Part shown: positions 7,938 to 16,942 of the stretch, piece by piece
How the letters are laid out: the number at the start of each line of letters is the position of its first letter
Numbering within the stretch: position 1 is the first letter of the stretch
Assembly (NCBI GenBank): GCA_963795435.1
Contig: CAWCHV010000007.1
Span: forward strand, 1,364,001-1,428,000
Direction: 5' to 3'
From: JAFKFI01 sp963795435
Lineage (GTDB): Bacteria > Pseudomonadota > Alphaproteobacteria > Acetobacterales > Acetobacteraceae
DNA length: 64,000 nucleotides
Position numbers and translations under genes: made by a program
The notes under the pieces: generated by a model
What the model was told of the DNA's origin: nothing
The model's input: only the letters and a program-made list of their open reading frames with translations
Databases searched by the model: none

Positions 7938-9710
7938 TCAGTCCGCCGCCTGGGGCTGGGGCGCGGCGGCAAGCTGGGTCTGCACCAGTTCGGCGAACCG
8001 GCCGTGGCGGTCGAGCAACTCGCCGAAGCCGCCCCGCTCGACGATGCGGCCGGTATCGAACACCAGGATCTCGTCGGCGTCCCGCACCGTGGACAGGCGG
8101 TGCGCGATGATGAACGTCGTCCTCCCCTGCATCAGCACCCGCAGCGCCCGCCCCACGCGCGCCTCGGTCGCCGCGTCCAGCGCGCTCGTCGCCTCGTCCA
8201 GAATGAGGATGGGCGGGTTCTTCAGCAGCGCGCGGGCGATCGCCAGCCGCTGCCGCTGTCCGCCCGACAGCGTGCTGCCGCGCTCGCCGATCATGGTGTC
8301 GTAGCCACGCGGCTGGCGGATGATGAATTCGTGCGCGTCGGCCTGGCGGCAGGCGCGCTCGATCTCCTCCTGCGTCGCCTCCGGCCGGCCGATCAGCAAA
8401 TTGTCGCGGATCGAGCGATTGAACAACATGCTTTCCTGGAACACCACCCCGATCGCCCGGCGCAGGCTTTCGAGCGTCACATCGCGCAGATCTTGCCCGT
8501 CGATCAGGATGCGCCCGGCGGTCGGATCCCATAGGCGTTGCAGCAAGCTCATCGCCGTGGACTTGCCCGCGCCGGTCTGGCCGACCAGCGCGGTCGAGGT
8601 GCCCGGCTGCGCGGTGAACGACACGTCGGTCAGGATGTTCGGCCCGCCCGGATAGGCGAACGAGACGCCCTCGAAGGCGACCTCGCCGGCGGTGGCGACC
8701 AGTTCCCTGGCGTCCGGCTTCTCGGGGACCGAGCTGCCGGCGTCCAGCACGCCGAAGAAATCCTCCATCGCCGGCAGCCGGAAGAACAGGCTGGAGGCGA
8801 ACGACACGGCGGACTCGAGGCGCCCGATCAGCAACGTCGCGAACCCCATGAACGAGACGATCTCGCCGACCTCCGCCTTGCCGACGATATGGAGCAGCGT
8901 GCCGATCACCACGATGCTGATGACCGCGATGGTGCTGGCCGCGCGCGTGAGCACGTTCACCACCGCCCACCAGTTCAGCACCGGGAACTGATGCGCGATG
9001 ACCTGTGCGGCGATGTCGCCGAACAGCCGCGTCTCGGCGCTGAGCCGGGTGAAGGACTGCACCACCATGATGTTGGCCAGCGCGTCCTGCGCGGTGCCGG
9101 CCAGATTGGAATTGAACGTCTCCACCCGCCGCTGCGCCGCCTCGGTCGAGCGGATGATCGCCACGGTGACGACGCAATAGACGACCACCAGCACGATCAA
9201 CGCCAGCGCCAGCCGCCAGTTGAGCAGCACGGTCAACGGCAACAGGACGACCACGGCGAGGAACGTCGCGAGCTGCTCGCGAAAGAAGGTCAGCCACAGG
9301 CTGAACAGCGCGTCCGAGCCCGCGATCATCATCTTGATGAGCCGGCCCGAATGGGTGTCGCCGTGAAACGACAGCGGCAGGCCGAGCACGTGGCCGAAGA
9401 AGCGGCTCATCGCCAGCAGGCGGTTGCGGTGCGCCAGCCGCTCGGCTTGCAGCGCGACCGCGATGTTGGCCGCGATGCCGCCCAGCCCCACGGCGGCCCA
9501 CAGTCCGAGCAACGAGGTCGCCTGGCTCCAGAGCACGTCGCTCGACAGGTCGCCGGACCGGGCGAGCAGGTCGATCACCCGGCCGAACAGCACGGGGTCG
9601 AGAAATTGCAGCCCAGCCACCGCGAGGTTGGCGAACACCAGGAACGCCGCGATCCTGCGATCCGCGCCGAGCAGGCCGAGAACGCGGCCATAGACCCTTA
9701 TGAACCGCAT
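7938..9710 (-). CDS. ndvA: Cyclic beta-1,2-glucan-type ABC exporter (NdvA/ChvA-like)
   Basis: A 590-residue half-transporter with a fused membrane domain and ATPase. Six membrane helices occupy roughly 18-310; the nucleotide-binding domain has Walker A GQTGAGKST at 377-385, signature LSGGQRQRLA at 481-490, Walker B ILILDEATSALD at 501-512 and His537. The N-terminus (RVYGRVLGLLG, then FLDPVLFGRVIDLL) is characteristic of NdvA/ChvA, which carry glucan to the periplasm as homodimers. No glucan synthase (ndvB) is in the window, so the substrate is inferred from family likeness. It follows pdxY by 16 bases. Confidence 0.85.
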   Translation of the reverse strand: MRFIRVYGRVLGLLGADRRIAAFLVFANLAVAGLQFLDPVLFGRVIDLLARSGDLSSDVLWSQATSLLGLWAAVGLGGIAANIAVALQAERLAHRNRLLAMSRFFGHVLGLPLSFHGDTHSGRLIKMMIAGSDALFSLWLTFFREQLATFLAVVVLLPLTVLLNWRLALALIVLVVVYCVVTVAIIRSTEAAQRRVETFNSNLAGTAQDALANIMVVQSFTRLSAETRLFGDIAAQVIAHQFPVLNWWAVVNVLTRAASTIAVISIVVIGTLLHIVGKAEVGEIVSFMGFATLLIGRLESAVSFASSLFFRLPAMEDFFGVLDAGSSVPEKPDARELVATAGEVAFEGVSFAYPGGPNILTDVSFTAQPGTSTALVGQTGAGKSTAMSLLQRLWDPTAGRILIDGQDLRDVTLESLRRAIGVVFQESMLFNRSIRDNLLIGRPEATQEEIERACRQADAHEFIIRQPRGYDTMIGERGSTLSGGQRQRLAIARALLKNPPILILDEATSALDAATEARVGRALRVLMQGRTTFIIAHRLSTVRDADEILVFDTGRIVERGGFGELLDRHGRFAELVQTQLAAAPQPQAAD

Positions 9711-9726
9711 CGCGCCATCTCGCCGG

Positions 9727-10587
9727 TCAACAGGCCTGGCTCGCGAACCGGGTGGAGGGTGTGACGAATTCCTCCTGCGCCGCGACGGTCAGGATCTCGC
9801 GCGACCCGGCCTCCGCCGTCCGCCGGAGCAGGCCGAACACCGAGGAGGCCGCCGCCTCCAACGCCGCGGCCGCGCTGCCGGTGCGCAGCCGATGAAACGT
9901 GAACAAGGCGGCGATCGCATCCCCGGCGCCATTCACGTCGAGCCGCAGCAAGGGTGTCCGCAACAGGTGGAATCCGCCGGCCTCGGCCGCCAGCAGGTCG
10001 ATGCGGTCGGCCGGCGTCTCCTCGGTCCGCAGGCTGGTCAGCAGCACGGTTCGCAGCCCGTCGGGGCGCATCCGCGATTGCAGCGCGGCGACCGCCTGCT
10101 TGGCCTGCTCCAAGGTGGCACAGCCTTGCCTCGTCAAATGGCGCAGCTCGAACTGGTTGGGCGTCGCGATATCGGCCTCGGGGAGCGCCCGGTCGCGCAT
10201 CAGCTCGGCGATTCCGGGGCGCACATACACGCCGCAATTCTCGTCGCCGATGACCGGATCGCAGCAATAGGCCGCGCGCGGATTGGCCCCGCGCACCCGC
10301 GCCACGGCATCCAGGATCGCGTCGCCGATCGCACGGTCGCCCATGTAGCCCGACAGCACGGCGTCGCAACGCCCCAGCACCTCGCGCTGCTCGATCCCGT
10401 CCACCAGGAGGCGCACGTCCTCGCCGGTGAACACCTGGCCGGTCCAGGCGCCATAGCCGGTGTGGTTGGAGAACTGCACGGTGTTGATCGCCCACACCTC
10501 GACCCCCAGGCGCTGGAGGGGAAACACGGCGCTCGCGTTGCCGACATGGCCGTAGGCGACCCAGGATTGGATGGAGAGGATGTTCAT
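9727..10587 (-). CDS. pdxY: Pyridoxal/pyridoxamine kinase
   Basis: 286 residues beginning MNILSIQSWVAYGHVGN, the diagnostic N-terminus of PdxY/PdxK. The ribokinase-like fold shows YCCDPVIGDENCGVYV (about 107-122), TPNQFELRHLT for the ATP region, and the catalytic VNGAGDAIAALF motif near 221-232. It phosphorylates vitamin B6 vamers in the salvage route to pyridoxal 5'-phosphate in the cytosol. The ATG is preceded by a GGGGG run. It is the first gene of the minus-strand series that continues with ndvA, and is divergent from the Spy-like gene. Confidence 0.92.
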   Translation of the reverse strand: MNILSIQSWVAYGHVGNASAVFPLQRLGVEVWAINTVQFSNHTGYGAWTGQVFTGEDVRLLVDGIEQREVLGRCDAVLSGYMGDRAIGDAILDAVARVRGANPRAAYCCDPVIGDENCGVYVRPGIAELMRDRALPEADIATPNQFELRHLTRQGCATLEQAKQAVAALQSRMRPDGLRTVLLTSLRTEETPADRIDLLAAEAGGFHLLRTPLLRLDVNGAGDAIAALFTFHRLRTGSAAAALEAAASSVFGLLRRTAEAGSREILTVAAQEEFVTPSTRFASQAC

Positions 10588-10826
10588 GCCCCCGACCGTC
10601 GGAACGATGCGGCCGCGACGCTAGATGCGGCCCGGAGGCCGCGCAATACGCCGCTCGTCCGGCGGTCATCCGATTGCGGCGTTGTCGAGGCGGGCCGCCA
10701 TGATGGTTTCATATCGTGCCTGCGTTGCCGCCACAAACCGGGCCTACAAACCGCAACCGCCCGGCAAAGCCCGACGTTCGGATTGCGCCCGGCCCTTGCC
10801 AAGCCTTGAAAGGGAGACCCCCGACG

Positions 10827-11351
10827 ATGACGTCATTCCCGCTTTCCCGCTCGCTCCTGCTCGCCGCCACGCTGGCCTTGCCGGTCGGCGCCTGGGCGCA
10901 GGGCGCAGCCCCCGCTCCTGCCAATCCCGCCGATACCAGCGGCACCAGCGCAACCCGTCCCGCGGCTCCCATGAAAGATGCCGCCAAGGCCAACCGGCAC
11001 GAGGATCGGGTCGAGAGACGCATCACGGACCTGCACGCCCGCCTCAAGATCACGCCGGCGCAGGAGCAGCAATGGAGCCAGTTCGCCCAGGTGATGCGGG
11101 ACAATGCCCGCCAGATGGACGAGGATTTTCAGCAGCGCTCGCAGCACGTGCAGGAGATGAGCGCGCTCGACAACATGCAGTCCTACGCGAAAATCGCCGA
11201 GGCCCATGCCCAGGACGTCCAGAAGCTCGTCCCCGCCTTCGAGGCGCTCTACAACTCCATGTCGGCCGAGCAGAAACACACCGCCGACCAGGTGTTCCGC
11301 AGCTACGCCGAGCGCGGCCAGCAGCGGCATGAGGGCAACCACAAGGGTTGA
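10827..11351 (+). CDS. Periplasmic Spy/CpxP-like protein (LTxxQ family)
   Basis: 174 residues from an ATG with AGGGAG 10 bases upstream. A signal peptide is clear (SRSLLLAATLALPVGAWAQG, cleavage after about residue 22), then a low-complexity Ala/Pro linker, then an amphipathic helical region with the family motif in the form LKITPAQEQQWSQF and long charged helices. Spy/CpxP relatives are periplasmic chaperones or envelope-stress modulators. The 239-base divergent gap with pdxY (10588-10826) should hold both promoters; I could not assign boxes with confidence. Confidence 0.8.
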   Translation: MTSFPLSRSLLLAATLALPVGAWAQGAAPAPANPADTSGTSATRPAAPMKDAAKANRHEDRVERRITDLHARLKITPAQEQQWSQFAQVMRDNARQMDEDFQQRSQHVQEMSALDNMQSYAKIAEAHAQDVQKLVPAFEALYNSMSAEQKHTADQVFRSYAERGQQRHEGNHKG

Positions 11352-11446
11352 GGCCGCCAGTCCGGCTTGAGTCCGGCCGGGAGGGGCGGTATACGCCGCC
11401 CCTCGCGCGGCCGGTCGGGATCGGCCCGCCAGAGGAGCAGTACCCG

Positions 11447-11674
11447 ATGAAATCCGGCATTCACCCCGAGTACCACGAGATCACCGTCATCATGACTGAC
11501 GGGACGCAGTTCAAGACGCGGTCCTGCTACGGCAAGCCGGGTGACACGCTCCGGCTGGACATCGACCCGAAATCCCATCCCGCCTGGACCGGCCAGCAGC
11601 GGATCCTGGACACCGGCGGCCAGGTGGCGAAATTCAACAAGAAGTTCGCCGGCCTCGGCATCAAGAAAACCTAG
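11447..11674 (+). CDS. rpmE: 50S ribosomal protein L31
   Basis: 75 residues with the L31 signature IHPEYHEITVIMTDG and LDIDPKSHPAWTGQ. It lacks the CxxC pair of zinc-binding L31, with a single Cys at about residue 27; cysteine-poor L31 is usual in alphaproteobacteria. AGAGGAG precedes the ATG. It follows the Spy-like gene by 95 bases. Confidence 0.96.
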   Translation: MKSGIHPEYHEITVIMTDGTQFKTRSCYGKPGDTLRLDIDPKSHPAWTGQQRILDTGGQVAKFNKKFAGLGIKKT

Positions 11675-11783
11675 AGTCGGAGCTTCTCGTGGCCGCGAGA
11701 TCGAGCAGCAACGAAGCAAGCAAGTAGCTCATCACATTAGTTGCTAATTCTTAACGTTTCGAGCGTGCCAAGGCAACGTGGCG

Positions 11784-12431
11784 TCAGGCTCGCGAAAGCG
11801 GCGGCGGCCACGGCGGCAGCAGGATCGGCGGCTCCCACAGAGTATGCGCGTCGGGCGGCGATGCAGGAGGCCTGGCCGGCGCGACCCTCGCCTGCCTCGG
11901 TCGGGCCAAGCGGGGTCGCTTCGGCCGGGGCGGCTGCGGCGGGCTCGGCGGCGGGCGCAGCACCTCGGGCAGCGGATCGGTGGAGAGCTTGCGCCACAGC
12001 GGCCGGAGCAGCCGCCCGGCCTGCGGCGAGGCCGCCAGCAGCGCCCGCATCTCGGGGTCGTCCAGCAGCGCCTGCAACTGGGGGACGAAATACCCCATGC
12101 CATACTGCAGAAGCACCGGCCCGCGCGGAATGGCGGCCGGCCGGCGCTCCGATTTCGCCCGCTCGGCCGCCGCGCCGGGTGGCGCGCCCCGGCGCGGCGC
12201 GGCGGGCAGCGTGCCGGCGGCGAAACGCGTGTGCAGCGCGCTGAGCCGCCGCATCGTGCGCGCGAGATAGTGCCACAGCAGCTCGGCGAGCGGCAGCAGC
12301 CGCGGCTCCAGCACGCCGCTCTGCCGCCGCCGGTAGAGGCCCTCGCTCAACGCCCATCGCATCGCCGCGAAGAGCAGGCCGAAGCGCGGAAGCAGGCCGG
12401 TTGGGGGTGAGGATGGGGCGGCGGCGGACAT
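11784..12431 (-). CDS. Unrecognised proline/arginine-rich protein, copy A of a paralogous pair
   Basis: 215 residues with no signal peptide and no domain I recognise. It is clearly paralogous to the protein at 45000-45671: shared N-terminus SAAAP(S/P)SPPTGL, a shared middle RRLxALHxRFxAGxLPAAPR, and a near-identical DPEMRALLAASPQAGRLLRPLWRKL segment (about 125-149) followed by DPLPE. The last 60 residues are a Pro/Arg/Ala-rich, probably disordered tail. The ATG has no ribosome-binding site; instead a near-consensus promoter ends 6 bases upstream, so a leaderless mRNA is likely. It converges on rpmE. Function unknown. Confidence 0.7.
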   Translation of the reverse strand: MSAAAPSSPPTGLLPRFGLLFAAMRWALSEGLYRRRQSGVLEPRLLPLAELLWHYLARTMRRLSALHTRFAAGTLPAAPRRGAPPGAAAERAKSERRPAAIPRGPVLLQYGMGYFVPQLQALLDDPEMRALLAASPQAGRLLRPLWRKLSTDPLPEVLRPPPSPPQPPRPKRPRLARPRQARVAPARPPASPPDAHTLWEPPILLPPWPPPLSRA

Positions 12432-12437
12432 GGGGGA

Positions 12438-12466
12438 AGCATAGTGTTAGTTAAAGGCGTTGTCAA
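12438..12466 (-). promoter_or_regulatory. Near-consensus sigma-70 promoter for copy A, leaderless geometry
   Basis: On the minus strand TTGACA (12461-12466) and TATGCT (12438-12443) are separated by exactly 17 bases, and the -10 box ends 6 bases before the ATG at 12431. The spacer contains AACTAAC. Normal start-site distance would place +1 at or within a base or two of the start codon. The paralogue has the same arrangement. Confidence 0.75.
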
Positions 12467-12609
12467 TCATTTTTGCAAGCCGCCGCGGCAGCAGGTCCTC
12501 ATCGCGGCCACCACGGAGGAAGCGGTGTAGTATTTCCGCAGATGTCCTTATTGCAGAACGGACCGGACTCCGGCTTGAGGAACAATGCCAACTTTATGGG
12601 GCGTGCATC

Positions 12610-13470
12610 ATGAGGCTTGAGAGGAAGGTCGCGTTGATCACCGGCGGTTACGGCGGCATGGGTCGCGCGTCTGCCCGACTGTTTGCGAAAGAAGGCGCGA
12701 CCGTGTTCATCGCCGGCCGCAATGAGGAGCGCGGCGACGCATTGGCCGCGGAGATCAATGAGTCCGGCGGCAAGGCCCACTTCGTTGAACTGGATGTGGT
12801 GAGACAGGATCAGTGGGACGCCGCCGTTGTCCAGGTCAACGAGCAAGCAGGAGCGCTGCACGTTCTCATGAACATCGTTGGCAGCAACGCCCTCGTGCGG
12901 TTCCCCAACGTCGACATCGACGAGTGGAACAAGATCTTCGAGATCAACGTCACTGGCACTCTGAGGGGCATCCAGACCTGCGCTCCACTGATCAGGGAGT
13001 CCGGAGGAGGCTCGATCGTCAACATCGGGTCGGTTGCGGGCATCACGGGCAACTTCGGCACCGGCTACTCCTCCTCCAAGTGGGCGCTTGAGGGACTGTC
13101 CCGGTCCGCGGCGTACGTGTACGCCGACTGGGGAATCCGTTGCAACGTCATCCAGCCCGGTTGGATCGAGACCGACCTCACGGCGTCGATGAGCTCAAAT
13201 CCGATCGTGAAAAAGATGCAGTCGAGCGCGATGAACAACACTGTCCTGCTGCGCAGGAGCGGCAAGGCAGATGAGATCGCCTTCACGGCCTTGTTCCTTG
13301 CCAGCGACGAGTCGTCCTACATCACTGGCACCGACATTGTGGTCGATGGTGGGTGGTTTTCCTCAGCGCCCTACCTCGCCAACGAGCGCTCCCACCACAT
13401 GCTGCAACTACTGAACACCAAGGATAGAGCCGAGCACTTGATGGCTGATTTCCTCAAGCACTTCCGTTAG
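12610..13470 (+). CDS. SDR-family oxidoreductase
   Basis: 286 residues with TGGYGGMG at 11-18, the catalytic Ser/Tyr/Lys in NIGSVAG and GYSSSKWAL, the QPGW segment and a C-terminal VVDGGW. Compared with usual 250-residue members it has an extra C-terminal helix region (YLANERSHHMLQLLNTKDRAEH) that may cover the active site. The ATG at 12610 is chosen because the protein then begins at the Rossmann strand (RLERKVALIT); the open frame upstream is not coding-like. Codon choice looks slightly less GC-biased than its neighbours, so transfer is possible. Substrate unknown. Confidence 0.85.
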   Translation: MRLERKVALITGGYGGMGRASARLFAKEGATVFIAGRNEERGDALAAEINESGGKAHFVELDVVRQDQWDAAVVQVNEQAGALHVLMNIVGSNALVRFPNVDIDEWNKIFEINVTGTLRGIQTCAPLIRESGGGSIVNIGSVAGITGNFGTGYSSSKWALEGLSRSAAYVYADWGIRCNVIQPGWIETDLTASMSSNPIVKKMQSSAMNNTVLLRRSGKADEIAFTALFLASDESSYITGTDIVVDGGWFSSAPYLANERSHHMLQLLNTKDRAEHLMADFLKHFR

Positions 13471-13492
13471 CCGGCCAGGTTCCGCCGTTTCG

Positions 13493-15202
13493 CTACTTTC
13501 CGCCAGCCGCTTTCGCGAGCAGGTCCGCCATGTAGGCGGCCGGCGACTGATGTTTGGCCGCCGCCGCGTTGTTGAGGTCCTGCGCGACGGAGGGCGTCAG
13601 CGGGACGCTCGCCACGACTCGTCCCTGGGCCGGAGCGGCGGCGATCTGGTCCTGCACCAGCGTGTTCAGCCGCACCAGCATCGCCCGTTTGGCGCTGGTG
13701 GACAGGTCGGCGCGGTTGGCGACCGCCGGGCAGAACGCGGCGTTCATGGTGTCGGAGAGCTGCGCGTCCGAAATCCCGGGCTGCTGCTGACGCAGTTGAG
13801 CGACCATCTCGACGATTCGCTGCTTCAGGAACGCGCCGTCGCCGCCGCCCAGGAAATTCGCCTGCGCGGCGGTGGCCAGCGCGCCCGGCAGCACGCCGGA
13901 CCCGACCTGCGGGCAATCGAAGTCGCGCGCCGCCTCGGTGCCGCCGGCGCCCACGTTCGAGGCGGCGCGCAAGCCGGCCACGATCTGCGGCGTCGCATTC
14001 GCCGGCGCCTTGTCCTTCCAGGCGGTCCTCACGTAATTGACGATGTCGGCAATATTGGCGTCGGTGAGCGCGCCGGCGAAGCTCGGCATCCGGCCGTAGC
14101 CGCCAGTGCCCTGCAAGCCTTGCAGGACCGCGACGATCACGTCATTCGGCTGGTCGGCCGCAAGTGCGGCGTTGCCGGCGAGATCGGCCACGGCGCCCGG
14201 AATGCCGCGCCCGTTATCCTGGTGGCATTCCGCGCAATTCGTCAGAAACAGATGCTGGCCCTGCCGCAACTGCGCCGGGGTCGCCACGCCTGTCACGACG
14301 GCGGCCGTGCGGTCGGGGCCTTCCTTCAGATACACCGCGACAGCGTGAATGTCGGCGTTGGTCGCGTAGCGCAGGCTGTTGTGCACCACCTCCGCCATCG
14401 GCCCGAAGGCGACGCCCATCGGGCGGTCCGCGCCGGTGTGCAGGAAGGTCTCGATTTCCGCCACCGTCCGGTCGCCGATGCCGGCCAGCGGGTCCGATGA
14501 GATGTTGGGCGCCAGCCATTGCTGCACCACGCCGCCGGACAGGCTCGCCTGCGTCTCGGTGCCGCCCAGGAGATTGCGGGGCGAGTGGCATTCGCCGCAG
14601 TGCCCGGGGCCCTGCACGATATAGGCGCCCCGGTTCCAGTCGGCCGAATGCTTCGGATTGGGCGCGTAGGTGCCGGGACGGAAGAACAGCTCGCGCCAGA
14701 CGAACAGGCTCGAACGAATGTCGAAGGGGAAATCCATTCCATTCGGGGCGCGCGGCGCGAATACGGGTTTTAGCGTGAACAGATAGGCCTTGATGGCCTG
14801 CACGTCCTCACGGGTCATCTTGGTGAACGAGGTGTACGGCATCACCGGATACAGGTATTCGCCGCGATGGCCGATGCCGTCATGCAGCGCGCGATAGAAA
14901 TTCTCGTCGCTCCAGCCGCCGATGCCGGTGTCCTTGTCGGGCGTGATGTTGGGCGAGCTCAGCGTGCCGAACGGCGTGCCGATCTGCCGGCCGCCCGCGA
15001 ACGGCGTTCCGCCCGGCTGCGTGTGGCAGGACATGCAGTCCGACAGGCGCTCGACATAGATCCCCGCCTGCTGCTCGACCGACAGCTCCTCCGTCCACGC
15101 GGCCGATGGCAGCATCGCCGCGAACGCCAGTGCGGCCAGCCAGCGAAGCGCGGTCAAGCCGATGTTCAACGACAATATCCTTGCCCCCACACTTGCCCGC
15201 AC
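13493..15202 (-). CDS. Triheme cytochrome c (sugar/alcohol dehydrogenase electron-transfer subunit type)
   Basis: 569 residues from a probable GTG start, with a signal peptide (hydrophobic 19-35, cleavage near WTEE). Three CxxCH haem sites at 56-60, 202-206 and 323-327, with Met ligands expected in PVMPYTSF and GRMPSFAG, match the cytochrome subunit of membrane gluconate or alcohol dehydrogenases. After the third haem domain there is an unusual extension of about 140 residues (from about 430) without a haem site. No dehydrogenase subunit is adjacent, so its partner is encoded elsewhere or it works alone. It lies 91 bases downstream of pgi on the same strand. Start uncertain. Confidence 0.85.
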   Translation of the reverse strand: MRASVGARILSLNIGLTALRWLAALAFAAMLPSAAWTEELSVEQQAGIYVERLSDCMSCHTQPGGTPFAGGRQIGTPFGTLSSPNITPDKDTGIGGWSDENFYRALHDGIGHRGEYLYPVMPYTSFTKMTREDVQAIKAYLFTLKPVFAPRAPNGMDFPFDIRSSLFVWRELFFRPGTYAPNPKHSADWNRGAYIVQGPGHCGECHSPRNLLGGTETQASLSGGVVQQWLAPNISSDPLAGIGDRTVAEIETFLHTGADRPMGVAFGPMAEVVHNSLRYATNADIHAVAVYLKEGPDRTAAVVTGVATPAQLRQGQHLFLTNCAECHQDNGRGIPGAVADLAGNAALAADQPNDVIVAVLQGLQGTGGYGRMPSFAGALTDANIADIVNYVRTAWKDKAPANATPQIVAGLRAASNVGAGGTEAARDFDCPQVGSGVLPGALATAAQANFLGGGDGAFLKQRIVEMVAQLRQQQPGISDAQLSDTMNAAFCPAVANRADLSTSAKRAMLVRLNTLVQDQIAAAPAQGRVVASVPLTPSVAQDLNNAAAAKHQSPAAYMADLLAKAAGGK

Positions 15203-15293
15203 GCGAGGAGGCGCCCCCCGTACGGGCAGGTCACTGCGCGTGAGCAGACGCTAGAATAGATCGCGACCGGACTCAATGCACCGGCGCAAGGAG

Positions 15294-16928
15294 TCACACG
15301 CTCCGCGCGCGCCGGTAGCGCTCGATCAATGCGTTCGTGGAGCTGTCATGGGTGAGCTCCGGCGCCGCCTTGTCGCGCAGCTCCGGGATGATGCGGTTGG
15401 CCAGCACCTTGCCGAGCTCCACGCCCCACTGGTCGAACGAATCGATCCCCCACACGACGCCCTGCGTGAACACGCTGTGCTCGTACAGCGCCACCAGGCT
15501 GCCCAGCGTCCTCGGATCGAGCCGGTCGGCGAGGATCGCATTGGTCGGCTGGTTGCCATCCGTCACGCGGAACGGCGTCTGGAAGGCGGATGAACCCTCG
15601 GCGGTCAGTTCCTCCGCCGTCTTGCCGAAAGCCAGCGCCTCGGCCTGTGCGAACATGTTGGCCATCAGCAGGTCATGATGGTCCGCGTACGGGCTCAGCG
15701 GCTGGAGGAAACCGATCAGGTCGCAGGGGATCAGCTTCGTGCCCTGGTGGATCAGCTGGTAGAACGAGTGCTGGCCGTCGGTGCCTGGCTCGCCCCAGAT
15801 CACCGGGCCGGTCTGCCAGTCGACGACGGCGCCCGTCAGGTCGACATGCTTGCCATTGCTCTCCATCTGGAGCTGCTGGAGGTAGGCGGGGAAGCGGGCG
15901 AGATCGGCCGAGTACGGCATCACCCCGAGCGTCTGCGAACCGAAGAAGTTGTTGTACCAGACCGTGAGCAGGCCCATCAGCGCCGGCAGGTTGCGCTCCA
16001 GCGGCGTGGTGCGGAAATGCTCGTCCATGCCGTGAAACCCGGCGAGCAGGTCGCGAAAATTGTCCGGCCCGATGGCGATCATGGTCGAGAGGCCGATCGC
16101 GCTGTCCATCGAGTAGCGGCCGCCCACCCAGTCCCAGAAACCGAATGTGTTGGCCGGGTCGATCCCAAACTCTTTCACCGCCGGGATGTTGGTCGACACC
16201 GCGACGAAATGCCTGGCGACCGCCGCGTCGGTGCCGAGCGCGTCAACGATCCATTGCCGCGCCGTCGCCGCGTTGGTCATCGTCTCCAGCGTGGTGAAGG
16301 TCTTGGATGAGACGATGAACAGCGTCTCGGCCGGATCGAGGCCCTGCGTCGCCTCGGTGAAATTCGCGCCGTCCACGTTGGAGACGAAGCGGAAGTCGAG
16401 CGTGCGATCGCTATGGGAACGCAGCGCCAGATAGGCCATCTCCGGCCCGAGATAGGAGCCGCCGATGCCGATATTTATCACCGTGCGGATGCGCTTGCCG
16501 GTGTGGCCCTTCCAGGAGCCGTTCCGCAGCTGATCGGCGAAGGCCGCCATCCGGTCGAGCACCGCGTGGACCTCCGGCACCACGTCCTGTCCGTCCACCT
16601 CGATCCGGGCGCCGCGCGGCGCCCGCAAGGCGACGTGCAGCACGGCGCGCTTTTCCGTGACGTTGATCTTCTCGCCACGGAACATCGCGTCCCGCCGCTC
16701 CGCAACGCCGCGTTCGCGAGCGAGCTGTACCAACAGGCGCACCGTTTCCTCGGTGATGCGATTCTTGGAATAGTCGAGCGTGAGCCCCGCTCCCCCGACG
16801 GTGAAGCGCGCCGCCCGGCCGGGATCATCGGCGAACAGGGTCCGCAAATGCGCGTCCTTGATCGCCGCGTAATGCGCCTGCAACGCCCGCCAGGCCGCGC
16901 TCTCGGTCAATCGCTCGCTGCCGCTCAT
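15294..16928 (-). CDS. pgi: Glucose-6-phosphate isomerase
   Basis: 544 residues, typical length for the family. Recognisable motifs are NIGIGGSYLGPEMAY for phosphosugar binding, SSKTFTTLETMTNA, the FWDWVGGRYSMDSAIGL signature and the SFDQWGVELGK signature near the C-terminus. It interconverts glucose-6-phosphate and fructose-6-phosphate in the cytosol. AGGAGAACAAGCC precedes the ATG, and the tal stop is only 14 bases upstream. Last gene of the glk-to-pgi operon. Confidence 0.96.
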   Translation of the reverse strand: MSGSERLTESAAWRALQAHYAAIKDAHLRTLFADDPGRAARFTVGGAGLTLDYSKNRITEETVRLLVQLARERGVAERRDAMFRGEKINVTEKRAVLHVALRAPRGARIEVDGQDVVPEVHAVLDRMAAFADQLRNGSWKGHTGKRIRTVINIGIGGSYLGPEMAYLALRSHSDRTLDFRFVSNVDGANFTEATQGLDPAETLFIVSSKTFTTLETMTNAATARQWIVDALGTDAAVARHFVAVSTNIPAVKEFGIDPANTFGFWDWVGGRYSMDSAIGLSTMIAIGPDNFRDLLAGFHGMDEHFRTTPLERNLPALMGLLTVWYNNFFGSQTLGVMPYSADLARFPAYLQQLQMESNGKHVDLTGAVVDWQTGPVIWGEPGTDGQHSFYQLIHQGTKLIPCDLIGFLQPLSPYADHHDLLMANMFAQAEALAFGKTAEELTAEGSSAFQTPFRVTDGNQPTNAILADRLDPRTLGSLVALYEHSVFTQGVVWGIDSFDQWGVELGKVLANRIIPELRDKAAPELTHDSSTNALIERYRRARSV

Positions 16929-16942
16929 GGCTTGTTCTCCTG

